Source: an uncultured Collinsella sp. (GTDB lineage Bacteria; Actinomycetota; Coriobacteriia; Coriobacteriales; Coriobacteriaceae). Taken from it: DNA of 64,000 nucleotides. Positions 32,249-40,017 of the stretch are shown here, piece by piece. The stretch spans positions 4,847-68,846 of the forward strand of contig CABUSV010000014.1 of the NCBI GenBank assembly GCA_902494345.1, written 5' to 3'. The notes beneath the pieces are model-generated. The model saw only the letters and a list, made by a program, of their open reading frames with translations. It was not told the DNA's origin and made no database searches. Both the position numbers and the translations under genes were made by a program. Numbering within the stretch: position 1 is the first letter of the stretch; every line of letters begins with the position of its first letter.

Positions 32249-32363
32249 CCGCATGGGGTAACTTCCCAGCGCACTCCGCAGGACGAAAGAACCCCCGCCG
32301 CACGAAGTGCGCAGCGGGGGTTCTTTCATGTCCGAGGACGCGCTGGGAAGTTACCCCATGCGG
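32249..32363. repeat. Nested palindromic element E1 (three-tier hairpin)
   Basis: The outer arms 32249-32272 and 32340-32363 are perfectly complementary over 24 bases. Inside, the flanks CCGCAGGACGAA and TCCGAGGAC surround a second perfect 13-bp stem (32286-32298 / 32314-32326, AAAGAACCCCCGC). A 5-bp apical stem with a GAA loop (CGCAC-GAA-GTGCG) closes it. The same plan with different arms recurs at 35179-35305. It lies 26 bases past the larD stop and may also terminate that operon. The 160 bases before it (32088-32248) hold no gene. Confidence 0.85.
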
Positions 32364-32389
32364 CCAGCGGACAACTATGTAGCCTTGGA

Positions 32390-33121
32390 CTAGAACATGC
32401 CCAAGAAACCATGCACAAACAGTGCAGCCAGAGCGGCACCGATAAATGGAGCAATGCCAGGAACGAGCAGGCCGTACTTCCAGTTGTTGTCGGCCTTGTT
32501 CTTGATCGGTAGCACCTGATAGGCCATGCGAGGACCAAGGTCACGAGCCTGGTTCATGGCGAAGCCGGTGATGCCGCCCATGCCCATGCCAACGGCCCAA
32601 ACGATCAGACCGACGCAGATGGCGAGCATCAAAACGTTCTCGCCGGCGCGGCTAGCGGCAGCAAGGATGGCGCTGATGAACACAAAGGTGCAGATAGCCT
32701 CGCAGAAGAAGTTACGGGCATAGTTCGTACCCTCGGTGGTGGGGTTGGTCGAGAAGATGTTGCGCTGAGCAATGGGGTCGACGACGCCCTCGGAAGCCTT
32801 GAACTCATCGGCATACATAAGCCAAGCGATTACGGCGCCCACAAAGCCGCCGAGCATATCGGCAATCATGAAGGGGATGCAGCTGCTCCACGGCACCAGG
32901 CCTACGATGCACTGGGCAAGCACCATGGCGGGGTTCATGCACACGGCGCCGCCAAAGACAAACAGGCAGACCGAGATGCCAAAAGACCAAGTGGTGATGG
33001 CAAACATGTGGCCGGAACCCTGATACTTGGTGCCCTTGAGCACGGTATCGCAGTGCACGCCCACGCCAAAGATGATCATGAGGGCCGTTGCGCCGAATTC
33101 GCAGAGGAGTTTGGTAAGCAT
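32390..33121 (-). CDS. larD: Aquaglyceroporin, probable lactate channel LarD
   Basis: A 243-residue MIP-family channel with six membrane helices. The first NPA motif is intact (CMNPAMVLAQ). The second reads NQA (FAMNQARDLGP), an altered pore motif. Relatives in lar operons (LarD) conduct lactic acid rather than water or glycerol. It lies 49 bases downstream of larA on the same strand and is probably cotranscribed. The ATG at 33121 is preceded by AGATAAGG-type sequence. The transport role is inferred from context; the fold is certain. Confidence 0.85.
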   Translation of the reverse strand: MLTKLLCEFGATALMIIFGVGVHCDTVLKGTKYQGSGHMFAITTWSFGISVCLFVFGGAVCMNPAMVLAQCIVGLVPWSSCIPFMIADMLGGFVGAVIAWLMYADEFKASEGVVDPIAQRNIFSTNPTTEGTNYARNFFCEAICTFVFISAILAAASRAGENVLMLAICVGLIVWAVGMGMGGITGFAMNQARDLGPRMAYQVLPIKNKADNNWKYGLLVPGIAPFIGAALAALFVHGFLGMF

Positions 33122-33170
33122 AAAACCTTATCTTTCTTGTCGGTTATAAACGATTCGTTTGAGCCGCGCA

Positions 33171-34448
33171 CTAGTGCTGAGCGACGACAACGCCCAGGCC
33201 ATCGGGAATGACAGCCACCTTGGCATCGGCACCCTTCATCTCAAAGGCGAGCTTGAGCGCCTCATCGAGAGTGTTGACCGGCGTCATGTGCATATCCTTG
33301 ATCATCTGGTGATCGCACAGGTCGGTAACCATGATCACAGGGTGATGTGCCAGGATGCGGGCGAAAATCTGGCTCGTCCACTGGTCGGGCAGGGTCTCGT
33401 CCTTGGGACGGTCGATGCAGGCGCGCTCAAACTCTGCCGGATCATTGTCGGCGATGTTGTGATAGAAGCCCTCGCCACCGTGACCGTCGGCACAGCCGGC
33501 GACGTCGATGATCACACCGCCCTCGGGAAGCGTAGCCTCGGCAGAGCACATGCCCTTCACGGCCTGGTAGATGTTCTGGTCGAGCGGGTAGCCGCCGTTG
33601 GTGGTGATGGCAATCTCGCACTCAACGGGCTCAACGCCGGCAAGGCTCTTCACGAACTCACAGCCGGCCTCGTGCGCCTTGTGAATGTCGCCGGCAAAGG
33701 AGCCGATGACCTCGTGCTTGCCGTTGAGCACCACGTTAAGCACAAAGGCAAGGTGAGCCATCTCGGCAGCGGCAAACATGTCCTCGCTCACGTGGTTGTG
33801 GCACAGGTTGCCGGCACGCGAGTGGGAATCATTCACAAACTGACCGTTGTGGTTGTACATGATGGTCTTGTAGCTGGCGATGCCAGGCAGGACGGACTTG
33901 CGGCTACCAGAGAAACCGGCAAAGAAGTGCGGCTCAATAAAGCCCTCGGCAAGCAGCAGATCGCAATCGGCGGCAATCTTGTTGATGATGCACTCGCCAC
34001 CGGAAGGCAGGGTGCCGATCTTTTTCATCATGCTGTCGTCAGTCGCGACGTGCATAACGATTTCCTCGTTGGCAACGATCTCCTCGCCGTACTTGTTGAC
34101 GAGCTCCTCGTACGTCGAAGGACGATGCATACCCGTAGCAACCAAAATACGCACTCGAGCCTCGGGCGCAGCGGAATGGATGTGATGCAGCAGAATAGGC
34201 ATCGTCACACGCGAGGGAACAGGGCGCGTATGATCGGAGCTAATGATGACAATATCCTTCTTGCCAGCACAAAGCTCCTCGAGCGAAGGCGAGCCATAAG
34301 GGTTGGCAAGTGACTCCTCTACCAGCTCTTCCTGTGATTTTGTAGTCTTAAACTCGTTTTGATGACCTTCCATCACACCCGCGAAGTTCTTATCCTCGAG
34401 CTCCAGATGCAACGTCTTGTGGTCAAACGGCAGTTCACATTCAAACAA
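33171..34448 (-). CDS. larA: Lactate racemase LarA
   Basis: A 425-residue nickel-pincer-dependent racemase interconverting L- and D-lactate; the length is almost identical to the Lactobacillus enzyme. Family marks are SSDHTRPVPSR, GMHRPS and the cofactor-lysine region FSGSRKSVLPGIA, with conserved histidines around it. A TTG start at 34448 (LFECELPFDHKTLHLEL) is chosen because GGAAGAGG lies about 10 bases upstream and the protein then begins as in the family; the longer open frame above it is not family-like. It is upstream of larD. Some LarA homologues act on other 2-hydroxy acids, so lactate is the likely but not proven substrate. Confidence 0.9.
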   Translation of the reverse strand: MFECELPFDHKTLHLELEDKNFAGVMEGHQNEFKTTKSQEELVEESLANPYGSPSLEELCAGKKDIVIISSDHTRPVPSRVTMPILLHHIHSAAPEARVRILVATGMHRPSTYEELVNKYGEEIVANEEIVMHVATDDSMMKKIGTLPSGGECIINKIAADCDLLLAEGFIEPHFFAGFSGSRKSVLPGIASYKTIMYNHNGQFVNDSHSRAGNLCHNHVSEDMFAAAEMAHLAFVLNVVLNGKHEVIGSFAGDIHKAHEAGCEFVKSLAGVEPVECEIAITTNGGYPLDQNIYQAVKGMCSAEATLPEGGVIIDVAGCADGHGGEGFYHNIADNDPAEFERACIDRPKDETLPDQWTSQIFARILAHHPVIMVTDLCDHQMIKDMHMTPVNTLDEALKLAFEMKGADAKVAVIPDGLGVVVAQH

Positions 34449-34570
34449 TGACGAGCGCCCTCTTCCTTTCAACTGACACACTAGATAAACCGTTGGAAGG
34501 ATACGCCGCCCACCGAAAAACACCACCGTCCACCGACTCATTAACACAACGTTCATATTTGACCCACAAC

Positions 34571-34608
34571 AAAACGGCCGCGATCCCAAAGGGAACCGCG
34601 GCCGTTTT
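34571..34608. terminator. Perfect hairpin upstream of larA
   Basis: AAAACGGCCGCG and CGCGGCCGTTTT flank 14 bases with an inner GGGA/TCCC pairing, and A/T runs lie on both sides. It would insulate larA-larD from upstream transcription, yet no gene between it and ppc is recognised. An unannotated RNA in the gap is one reason it might exist. Confidence 0.7.
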
Positions 34609-35095
34609 GTCAAAGACACTATAGACAGGATGATTTACGCAGCGCCGAGGCAAACTTCTACCCCGAGACGTTCGCACGTAAGCCATTTTGCATAAATGCG
34701 TTAATTAATTGCATATAATGGCGCATGGATTTCTAGTCGTAACAGGGTGGTACCCTCCGGAGCGTGCATTTTTGCGAGTATTCAGCATCGCGGGATAAGA
34801 TTTTGGTGTCAAAAGTCTTTCAAAAGGTAGATAGTCCTCATGACTCGTCCCATCTGGATAGCATGCGACGAGAAACCAGCCATATATGAACATCGCCAAA
34901 GCCCAATCGTCGTGCAAAAGCATCAACAGGGGCCGCGAACGTCACCCACAGCCTTATGCATCAATCTTTGGCTGCTGAAAACTCCGTTTTTTGCACGTCG
35001 CCCCAAGCAACACCCTCACCCAGCGGCTGATCCGCCAAAGGTCGGACATCGCAGGGCCCGCCATTAGTTTACTTTTAAGCACACCCCGCAGGACG
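34609..35095. other. Gene-poor region between larA and ppc
   Basis: About 490 bases without a convincing gene; two frames of about 75 codons lack start signals. There is an AT-rich block near 34690-34735 (ATGCGTTAATTAATTGCAT). It also holds GGGTGGTACCCTCCGGAGC at 34745-34763, then GTGCATTTTTGCGAGTATTC. These look like conserved non-coding sequence but match nothing firmly. Confidence 0.4.
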
Positions 35096-35176
35096 CAAGA
35101 AGCCCTCGCCGCACTCCACGCTATGCGCGAAGCGCGCCTTATTCCCTTCAGCTTTAATCCCAGAAGACCGAGGACG
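35096..35176. repeat. Decayed nested palindrome E3
   Basis: CCGCAGGACGCAAGAAGCCC at the left and AGAAGACCGAGGACG at the right match the junction sequences of E1 and E2. An apical GCGC-GAA-GCGC hairpin is present at 35135-35145. The long arms are no longer complementary. Confidence 0.55.
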
Positions 35177-35178
35177 AA

Positions 35179-35305
35179 GGGACCCGACGGGTTTCCCTCT
35201 GAATGCATTCCGCAGCACGAAGCCCCCTTATCCGCAGCTCCGAAGGAGCAGGATAAGGGGGCTTCAAATGCGAGGACGCATTCAGAGGGAAACCCGTCGG
35301 GTCCC
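35179..35305. repeat. Nested palindromic element E2 (three-tier hairpin)
   Basis: The outer arms 35179-35206 and 35278-35305 are perfectly complementary over 28 bases. The flanks ATTCCGCAGCACGAA and ATGCGAGGAC hold a perfect 15-bp inner stem (35219-35233 / 35251-35265). The tip is GCTCC-GAA-GGAGC. The architecture is that of E1, but arm sequences are unrelated. It begins 24 bases past the ppc stop and may act as its terminator. Confidence 0.88.
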
Positions 35306-35328
35306 GGTGAGAGCCACAGGGCTATCGA

Positions 35329-38154
35329 TTACCCCGTGTTCTGCAGTCCTGCCGAGACGCCGGTCACAGTCGAAAGAATCAGGCTCATGTACTCGGCCTT
35401 CTTCTCCTCGGCCATCTCGTCCTGGTTCATACGCACCTCGCGAAGGGCGCGGACCTGGGCGATGGACAGGGCGTCGACGTAGGGGTTGCGCACGCGGACA
35501 GCGCAACCGAGCACGCGGCGGCGCTGCAGCGGCCACTCGTCACCGACGATGGCAAGAACCCACTTACGCGTGAGCTGCATCTCGGTAAAGACCTTCTCGG
35601 ACAGATCCTGGCGATCGCCCAGGTGCAGATACATCTTGGCGATGCGCTGATCGGTCTTGGCGATCGACATCTCAATATTGTCGATAAAGGTGCGGAAGAA
35701 CGGCCACTCCTGGTAGGCAGCCTTGAGCTGGTCAAGATCACCAAGCTGCTCGCAGGCGGTGCCCAGGCCGTACCAAGCGGCAAGGTTAATGCGCGCCTGG
35801 CTCCAGCTGAAGATCCACGGAATGGTACGCAGGTCGTCGAGCGACTTGGCACCCAAGCCGCGCTTGGCGGGACGCGAGCCGATCGGCAGCAGACCGACCT
35901 CGGTCAGCGGCGTCACGGTCGAGAACCACGGTGTAAAGTCCTCGGTGTTCAGCAGGTCCAGATAGCGCTCGTGGCTTGCGGTGTTGAGCTTCTCGGCCAT
36001 ATCCCAGAACTTCTGCGTGGTCTCGGTGTTGGTCTTCTCGACACTCGGGGCCGACTGCAAAAGCGTTGCGGCGGCAACGGACTCAACATGACGCTGAGCC
36101 AGCGTGCGGTTGCCGTAACGGGCAAAGATGACCTCGCCCTGCTCGGTGAGCTTAAAGAAGCAGTTGACCGAACCCTTGGGCTGCGCCAGCACGGCCTTGT
36201 TGGCCGGGCCGCCGCCACGGCCCACGGCACCGCCGCGACCGTGCATGAGCACCAGGTCGATATCGTTCTTCTCGGCCCACTTGGCGATGCGCTCCTGCGC
36301 GGAGTGCAGCGCGAGCATGGCCGTGGTAGGACCGGCGTCCTTAGAGGAGTCGGAATAGCCCAGCATGACCTCCATGCGGCGGTTGGTCTGGGCAAGGCGC
36401 TTCTGCACCACGGGCAGCGTGAGCATCTGGTCGAGCACGTCAACGCAGCCCTCGAGGTCCTCGAGCTGCTCGAACAGCGGGATCACGTCGAGCTCGGGGA
36501 CATCCTCCTCGTGTGCGAAGGACAGGTGGGCAAGCTCAAAGACGTCGGCCACATGCTGGGCGCTCTTGGTGAACGAGATGATGTAGCGGTGCGCCATCTT
36601 CTTGCCGTAGCGCTTTTGGATGGAACCGATGGCACGGAAGGTGTCGATGACCTCGCGCGTCATGGGCTGCAGGTCGCCATGGATACCGTTCTCGTGGATA
36701 TCCTTGAGGGCGCGGGCGTGCACCACGGAGTGCTGACGGAACTCCATCTCGACCATGTGGAAGCCGAAGGACTCGACCTGCCAGATGATGGTCTGGACCG
36801 GGCCGTAGGCAGCACGGACGGCACCGCAGGCAGCCAGCGAGCGCTGGACGACGCGCAAGTCCTCCAGGAACTCATCGGCGCTGTGGTACATGGTGTCGGT
36901 GATACGGCGCACGGTGGCGTTCAGACGGTCGGCCATGACAAGCATGACGGCGCGATGCGGCTCGTGCTCGGAAATCAGCTCGGCGCGAGCCGTGTACTGG
37001 GTACTCATCTCGACCTGATGGTTCCACAGGTTGATGAGCTCGGCAGACGGCTTGCTGTAGGTGGCCTCGAGCGTGAGGTTGCGGCCAATGCGGCGGCACT
37101 TGTCCTCGAGCTTGAGCACCATGTGGGTGAAGTACTTGGCGGCGACCTCACGGCTCACCTTGGCGGTGACGTTGGGGTTACCGTCGCGGTCGGAACCGAT
37201 CCAGCTGCCGGGATGGAAGAACGCCGGGCACAGCGGCGGCACGGTACCGGCCTTGTCGCCCAGCACCCAGTCGTCAAAGCGACGATAGATGACGGGGATG
37301 ACGTCGAACAGCGTGTTATCGAAGATGTCGGTGATGGTATCGGCTTCCTCGACCGGCGTGGGCTTCTTGAGCGCGATGGGGCTCGTACGCACCAGGGCGT
37401 CGATCTCCTGCAGCATATGGCGCTCGTTCTCCACCAGGTCGGAGCCGCCCAGACGCGGACGCTCCTCCAGCAGGTTAGAGATACGGCGAATCTTGCCCTC
37501 GACGGCCTTACGACGGGCCTCGGTGGGATGCGCGGTAAAGACGGGGTGGAACTCAAGCTTGCCGAGCAGCTCGTTGGCGCCCTCGACGCCCAGCTCATTC
37601 ACCAGCTGGTGATAGGCGACGGTGAGCTCGTTGGCGGGATCGACCTCGGTATCGGTCGACGCACCGGCCTCGCGCTCGCGCAGCTGCGCCACACGGTAGT
37701 TCTCCTCCGACAGATTTGCCAGATGGAAGAAGCTCGTAAAGGCGCGGACAATGACCTGCTGCTTATCGAGCGGCAGGCTGTCGATCAGATCGACGACCTC
37801 ACGGAATGCCACGGCAGTGGGCTCGTCGGCGGTGGGCACGCCCTGCTCGTCGACGGCCTCGTCGGCAGCACGCGTGCCGGGGTTGCCGGCATTGGCCACA
37901 ATCTCGGCCGACAGGATCTTGTCGAACAGGTCCGCGATCTCAGGATCATACTCGCTAAGCACACGACGCTCCAGGCGCAGGAACAACGCCAGATTGTCGC
38001 GCAGCTCCTCGGGGATCTCGATCTCGGCGAGACGCTCCCTGGACTCGGCATTCGAGCCGATTCGGTTAACGAGGCGGTTGACCACGGCAGCGACGCGCGC
38101 CGCGGCTTCGGGTACAGACTGGTTGCTTAGGTTCTCAGCCACGTTTCCTCCCAT
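35329..38154 (-). CDS. ppc: Phosphoenolpyruvate carboxylase
   Basis: A 941-residue enzyme that carboxylates PEP to oxaloacetate, feeding the reductive branch of central metabolism in anaerobes. Active-site segments are VFTAHPTEARR (catalytic His, residue about 205), GSDRDGNPNV, FHGRGG-type HGRGGAVGRGGGP, and the C-terminal MNQDEMAEEKKAEYMSL ending ...QNTG. The length is normal. The ATG at 38154 is only one base from AAGGAGG, so the GTG at 38142, with GGAGG four bases upstream, may be the true start. It is monocistronic. The long opposite-strand frame is a shadow. Confidence 0.95.
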   Translation of the reverse strand: MGGNVAENLSNQSVPEAAARVAAVVNRLVNRIGSNAESRERLAEIEIPEELRDNLALFLRLERRVLSEYDPEIADLFDKILSAEIVANAGNPGTRAADEAVDEQGVPTADEPTAVAFREVVDLIDSLPLDKQQVIVRAFTSFFHLANLSEENYRVAQLREREAGASTDTEVDPANELTVAYHQLVNELGVEGANELLGKLEFHPVFTAHPTEARRKAVEGKIRRISNLLEERPRLGGSDLVENERHMLQEIDALVRTSPIALKKPTPVEEADTITDIFDNTLFDVIPVIYRRFDDWVLGDKAGTVPPLCPAFFHPGSWIGSDRDGNPNVTAKVSREVAAKYFTHMVLKLEDKCRRIGRNLTLEATYSKPSAELINLWNHQVEMSTQYTARAELISEHEPHRAVMLVMADRLNATVRRITDTMYHSADEFLEDLRVVQRSLAACGAVRAAYGPVQTIIWQVESFGFHMVEMEFRQHSVVHARALKDIHENGIHGDLQPMTREVIDTFRAIGSIQKRYGKKMAHRYIISFTKSAQHVADVFELAHLSFAHEEDVPELDVIPLFEQLEDLEGCVDVLDQMLTLPVVQKRLAQTNRRMEVMLGYSDSSKDAGPTTAMLALHSAQERIAKWAEKNDIDLVLMHGRGGAVGRGGGPANKAVLAQPKGSVNCFFKLTEQGEVIFARYGNRTLAQRHVESVAAATLLQSAPSVEKTNTETTQKFWDMAEKLNTASHERYLDLLNTEDFTPWFSTVTPLTEVGLLPIGSRPAKRGLGAKSLDDLRTIPWIFSWSQARINLAAWYGLGTACEQLGDLDQLKAAYQEWPFFRTFIDNIEMSIAKTDQRIAKMYLHLGDRQDLSEKVFTEMQLTRKWVLAIVGDEWPLQRRRVLGCAVRVRNPYVDALSIAQVRALREVRMNQDEMAEEKKAEYMSLILSTVTGVSAGLQNTG

Positions 38155-38306
38155 TCCTCCTTCTATGCACGTAACATGCGGTATTCATTATAGGCGCTTG
38201 CGAAATACTTTCGACACTGATTGCGCTTTACCACACAAAAGTATTTTCTGCATTGCAAGGGTTTTTGCTCTAAATGGTCGTATTTCTCGGTGGACGGCAT
38301 ACACAA

Positions 38307-38342
38307 ACGGGGGCATTCCGCATAAATGCGAAACACCCCCGT
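38307..38342 (-). terminator. Terminator of hisS
   Basis: ACGGGGG and CCCCCGT form the outer stem around a CGCAT-AA-ATGCG hairpin, 58 bases past the hisS stop. No clear T-run follows. Confidence 0.5.
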
Positions 38343-38399
38343 AACAATCGCTCGCAATGGACGGGACACTCAAGCGGGTCCGAAGCTCAAAAAGATGCG

Positions 38400-39713
38400 T
38401 TACAGGCGCTCGCGAACCGCCTCGACGACGTTGGACAGATCGGCAAGGACCTCTTCATGGCTCTCCATGTCGCGCACCTTGACCTTGCCGGCGGCAAGCT
38501 CGTCGCCGCCCAGGACCAGGATGAGCTTGGCGCCTACCTTATCGGCCTGCTTAAACTGGGCCTTGAGCGAACGGCCCTGATAGTCGGCCTCGGTCACGAT
38601 GCCTACGGCGCGAAGCTCCTGCGTAATGGCAAAGACGTTCTGGCGCAGCTCCTTACCGGCGTTGGCGACATAGACGCACGGGGCCTCCTCGGCACCCAGA
38701 TCGCTGCCAAAGGCCTGCAGGGCCAGCAGGGCGCGCTCAAAACCGACGGCAAAGCCGACGCCCGCCGTGGGCTTGCCACCTTCGAGCTCGACCAGGCCAT
38801 CGTAGCGGCCGCCGCCACCGATGGAGCCGACGCCGGCACCGGGAGCCTCGACCTCAAAGACGGTGCGGGCGTAGTAGTCCAGACCACGCACCAGGGTGGG
38901 ATCCTCGACATACTCGATACCGGCGGCATCCAGATAGCGCTTGACCTGCTCGTAGTGCTCGCGGCACTCGTCGCACAGGTTGTCACCCATCAGCGGGGCC
39001 TCGGCCATGATCTCGCGGCAATGGTCGTTCTTGCAGTCGAAGGCACGCAGCGGGTTGAGCTCGGCGCGCTCGCGGCACTCGTCGCACATCTCGTCTGCGT
39101 GATCGAGGATGAACTGCTTAACCTGCTCGCGGTAAGCCGGACGGCACTGGGCGTCACCCATCGAGTTGATGAGCAGACGAAGCTTGGAAAGATCGAAGCC
39201 CAGGCGCTTGTAGAACTCCATGAGCATGATGATGCACTCGGCGTCTGCCGCCGGATCGGGAGCGCCGAGCCACTCGATACCCACCTGGTGGAACTGACGC
39301 AAGCGGCCCTTCTGGGGACGCTCGCCGCGGAACATGGCCTCGGCGTAGTAAGCCTTAAACGGCGTGGAGCCCTGGGGCACTAGGTTGTTCTCGACGACGG
39401 CGCGCACCACGCCGGCCGTGCCCTCGGGGCGAAGTGCCAGGCGCTGCTTGGGCTTGAGTTTGGTGTCGGTGCCCTCGGTAAAGACGCGCTCCAGGTTGGC
39501 ACCGCTGAACACGCGGAACATTTCCTTGCGCACGACATCGGTCGACTGGCCGATACCATGGACAAACACGTCCACCTGCTCGATCGCGGGCGTCTCGATG
39601 GGTTTAAAACCAAACGGCTCGAACACGCCGGCCGCAATCTGCTGCATCTTTTGCCAGGCGCGCATCTCGGCGCCGATAAGGTCGCGGGTTCCCTCCGCCT
39701 TCTGTGCCTGCAT
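38400..39713 (-). CDS. hisS: Histidine--tRNA ligase
   Basis: A 437-residue class II synthetase. Motif 2 is AYYAEAMFRGERPQKGRLRQFHQ. The histidine-binding signatures are LVRGLDYYARTVFE (HisA motif 1-like) and GSIGGGGRYDGL. An HGTP anticodon-binding domain forms the last 100 residues. An extra Cys-rich segment (CDECRERAE ... CDECREHYE) marks a variant with a probable zinc site, seen in several Gram-positive HisRS. The ATG at 39713 has AAAGGTG at better spacing than the TTG at 39719. It is monocistronic. Confidence 0.95.
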   Translation of the reverse strand: MQAQKAEGTRDLIGAEMRAWQKMQQIAAGVFEPFGFKPIETPAIEQVDVFVHGIGQSTDVVRKEMFRVFSGANLERVFTEGTDTKLKPKQRLALRPEGTAGVVRAVVENNLVPQGSTPFKAYYAEAMFRGERPQKGRLRQFHQVGIEWLGAPDPAADAECIIMLMEFYKRLGFDLSKLRLLINSMGDAQCRPAYREQVKQFILDHADEMCDECRERAELNPLRAFDCKNDHCREIMAEAPLMGDNLCDECREHYEQVKRYLDAAGIEYVEDPTLVRGLDYYARTVFEVEAPGAGVGSIGGGGRYDGLVELEGGKPTAGVGFAVGFERALLALQAFGSDLGAEEAPCVYVANAGKELRQNVFAITQELRAVGIVTEADYQGRSLKAQFKQADKVGAKLILVLGGDELAAGKVKVRDMESHEEVLADLSNVVEAVRERL

Positions 39714-39770
39714 GGGCAAACACCTTTCTTTTGTATCGCGTCATAGGTAACGGTCATTATACGGCACAAA

Positions 39771-39846
39771 CACAAACAGCGGCGGCGCGTCTGACCGAAC
39801 GAGGGTATGGGGACTCGTTCGGCCAGACGCGCCGCCGCTGTTTGTG
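39771..39846. repeat. Long palindrome F
   Basis: The arms 39771-39803 and 39814-39846 are complementary over 33 bases with one mismatch, around a 10-base loop. They start CACAAACAGCGGCGGCGC. The palindrome lies just upstream of hisS. Confidence 0.9.
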
Positions 39847-39906
39847 ATCCCTATTCCTCCGTCCCCTTCGGATCACGTGATCCCTTGGGGACGGAGGAAT
39901 AGGGAT
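39847..39906. repeat. Palindrome G
   Basis: The perfect 20-bp arms 39847-39866 and 39887-39906 (ATCCCTATTCCTCCGTCCCC and complement) enclose a self-complementary GATCACGTGATC centre. The 23-base stretch 39879-39901 recurs exactly at 49104-49126. Confidence 0.88.
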
Positions 39907-39916
39907 TATTTCGTAG

Positions 39917-39984
39917 GCCCGTGGCCGCCTTGGAAACCGAATGATGGTACGAGCATCCATCCGGCTTCCAAGGCAGCCACGGGC
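39917..39984. repeat. Palindrome H
   Basis: The 19-bp arms 39917-39935 and 39966-39984 (GCCCGTGGCCGCCTTGGAA) carry one mismatch and lie 33 bases past the MFS stop. F, G and H stand side by side and fill almost the whole hisS-MFS gap. Confidence 0.85.
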
Positions 39985-40017
39985 AGAACGGGACGAACAG
40001 AAAAGAGCGACGGACGC

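Noticed and set aside
34446..34619. N-terminal extension of LarA
   Set aside because: The sequence is unlike LarA and overlaps the upstream hairpin; the TTG at 34448 gives the family length.
34742..34763. T-box-like AGGGTGGTACC sequence
   Set aside because: It matches part of the T-box antiterminator core, but there is no stem I, no specifier loop, and no downstream synthetase or amino-acid gene on that strand.
35623..38130. 835-codon plus-strand open frame opposite ppc
   Set aside because: Same cause; the minus frame encodes a complete PEP carboxylase with active-site motifs.
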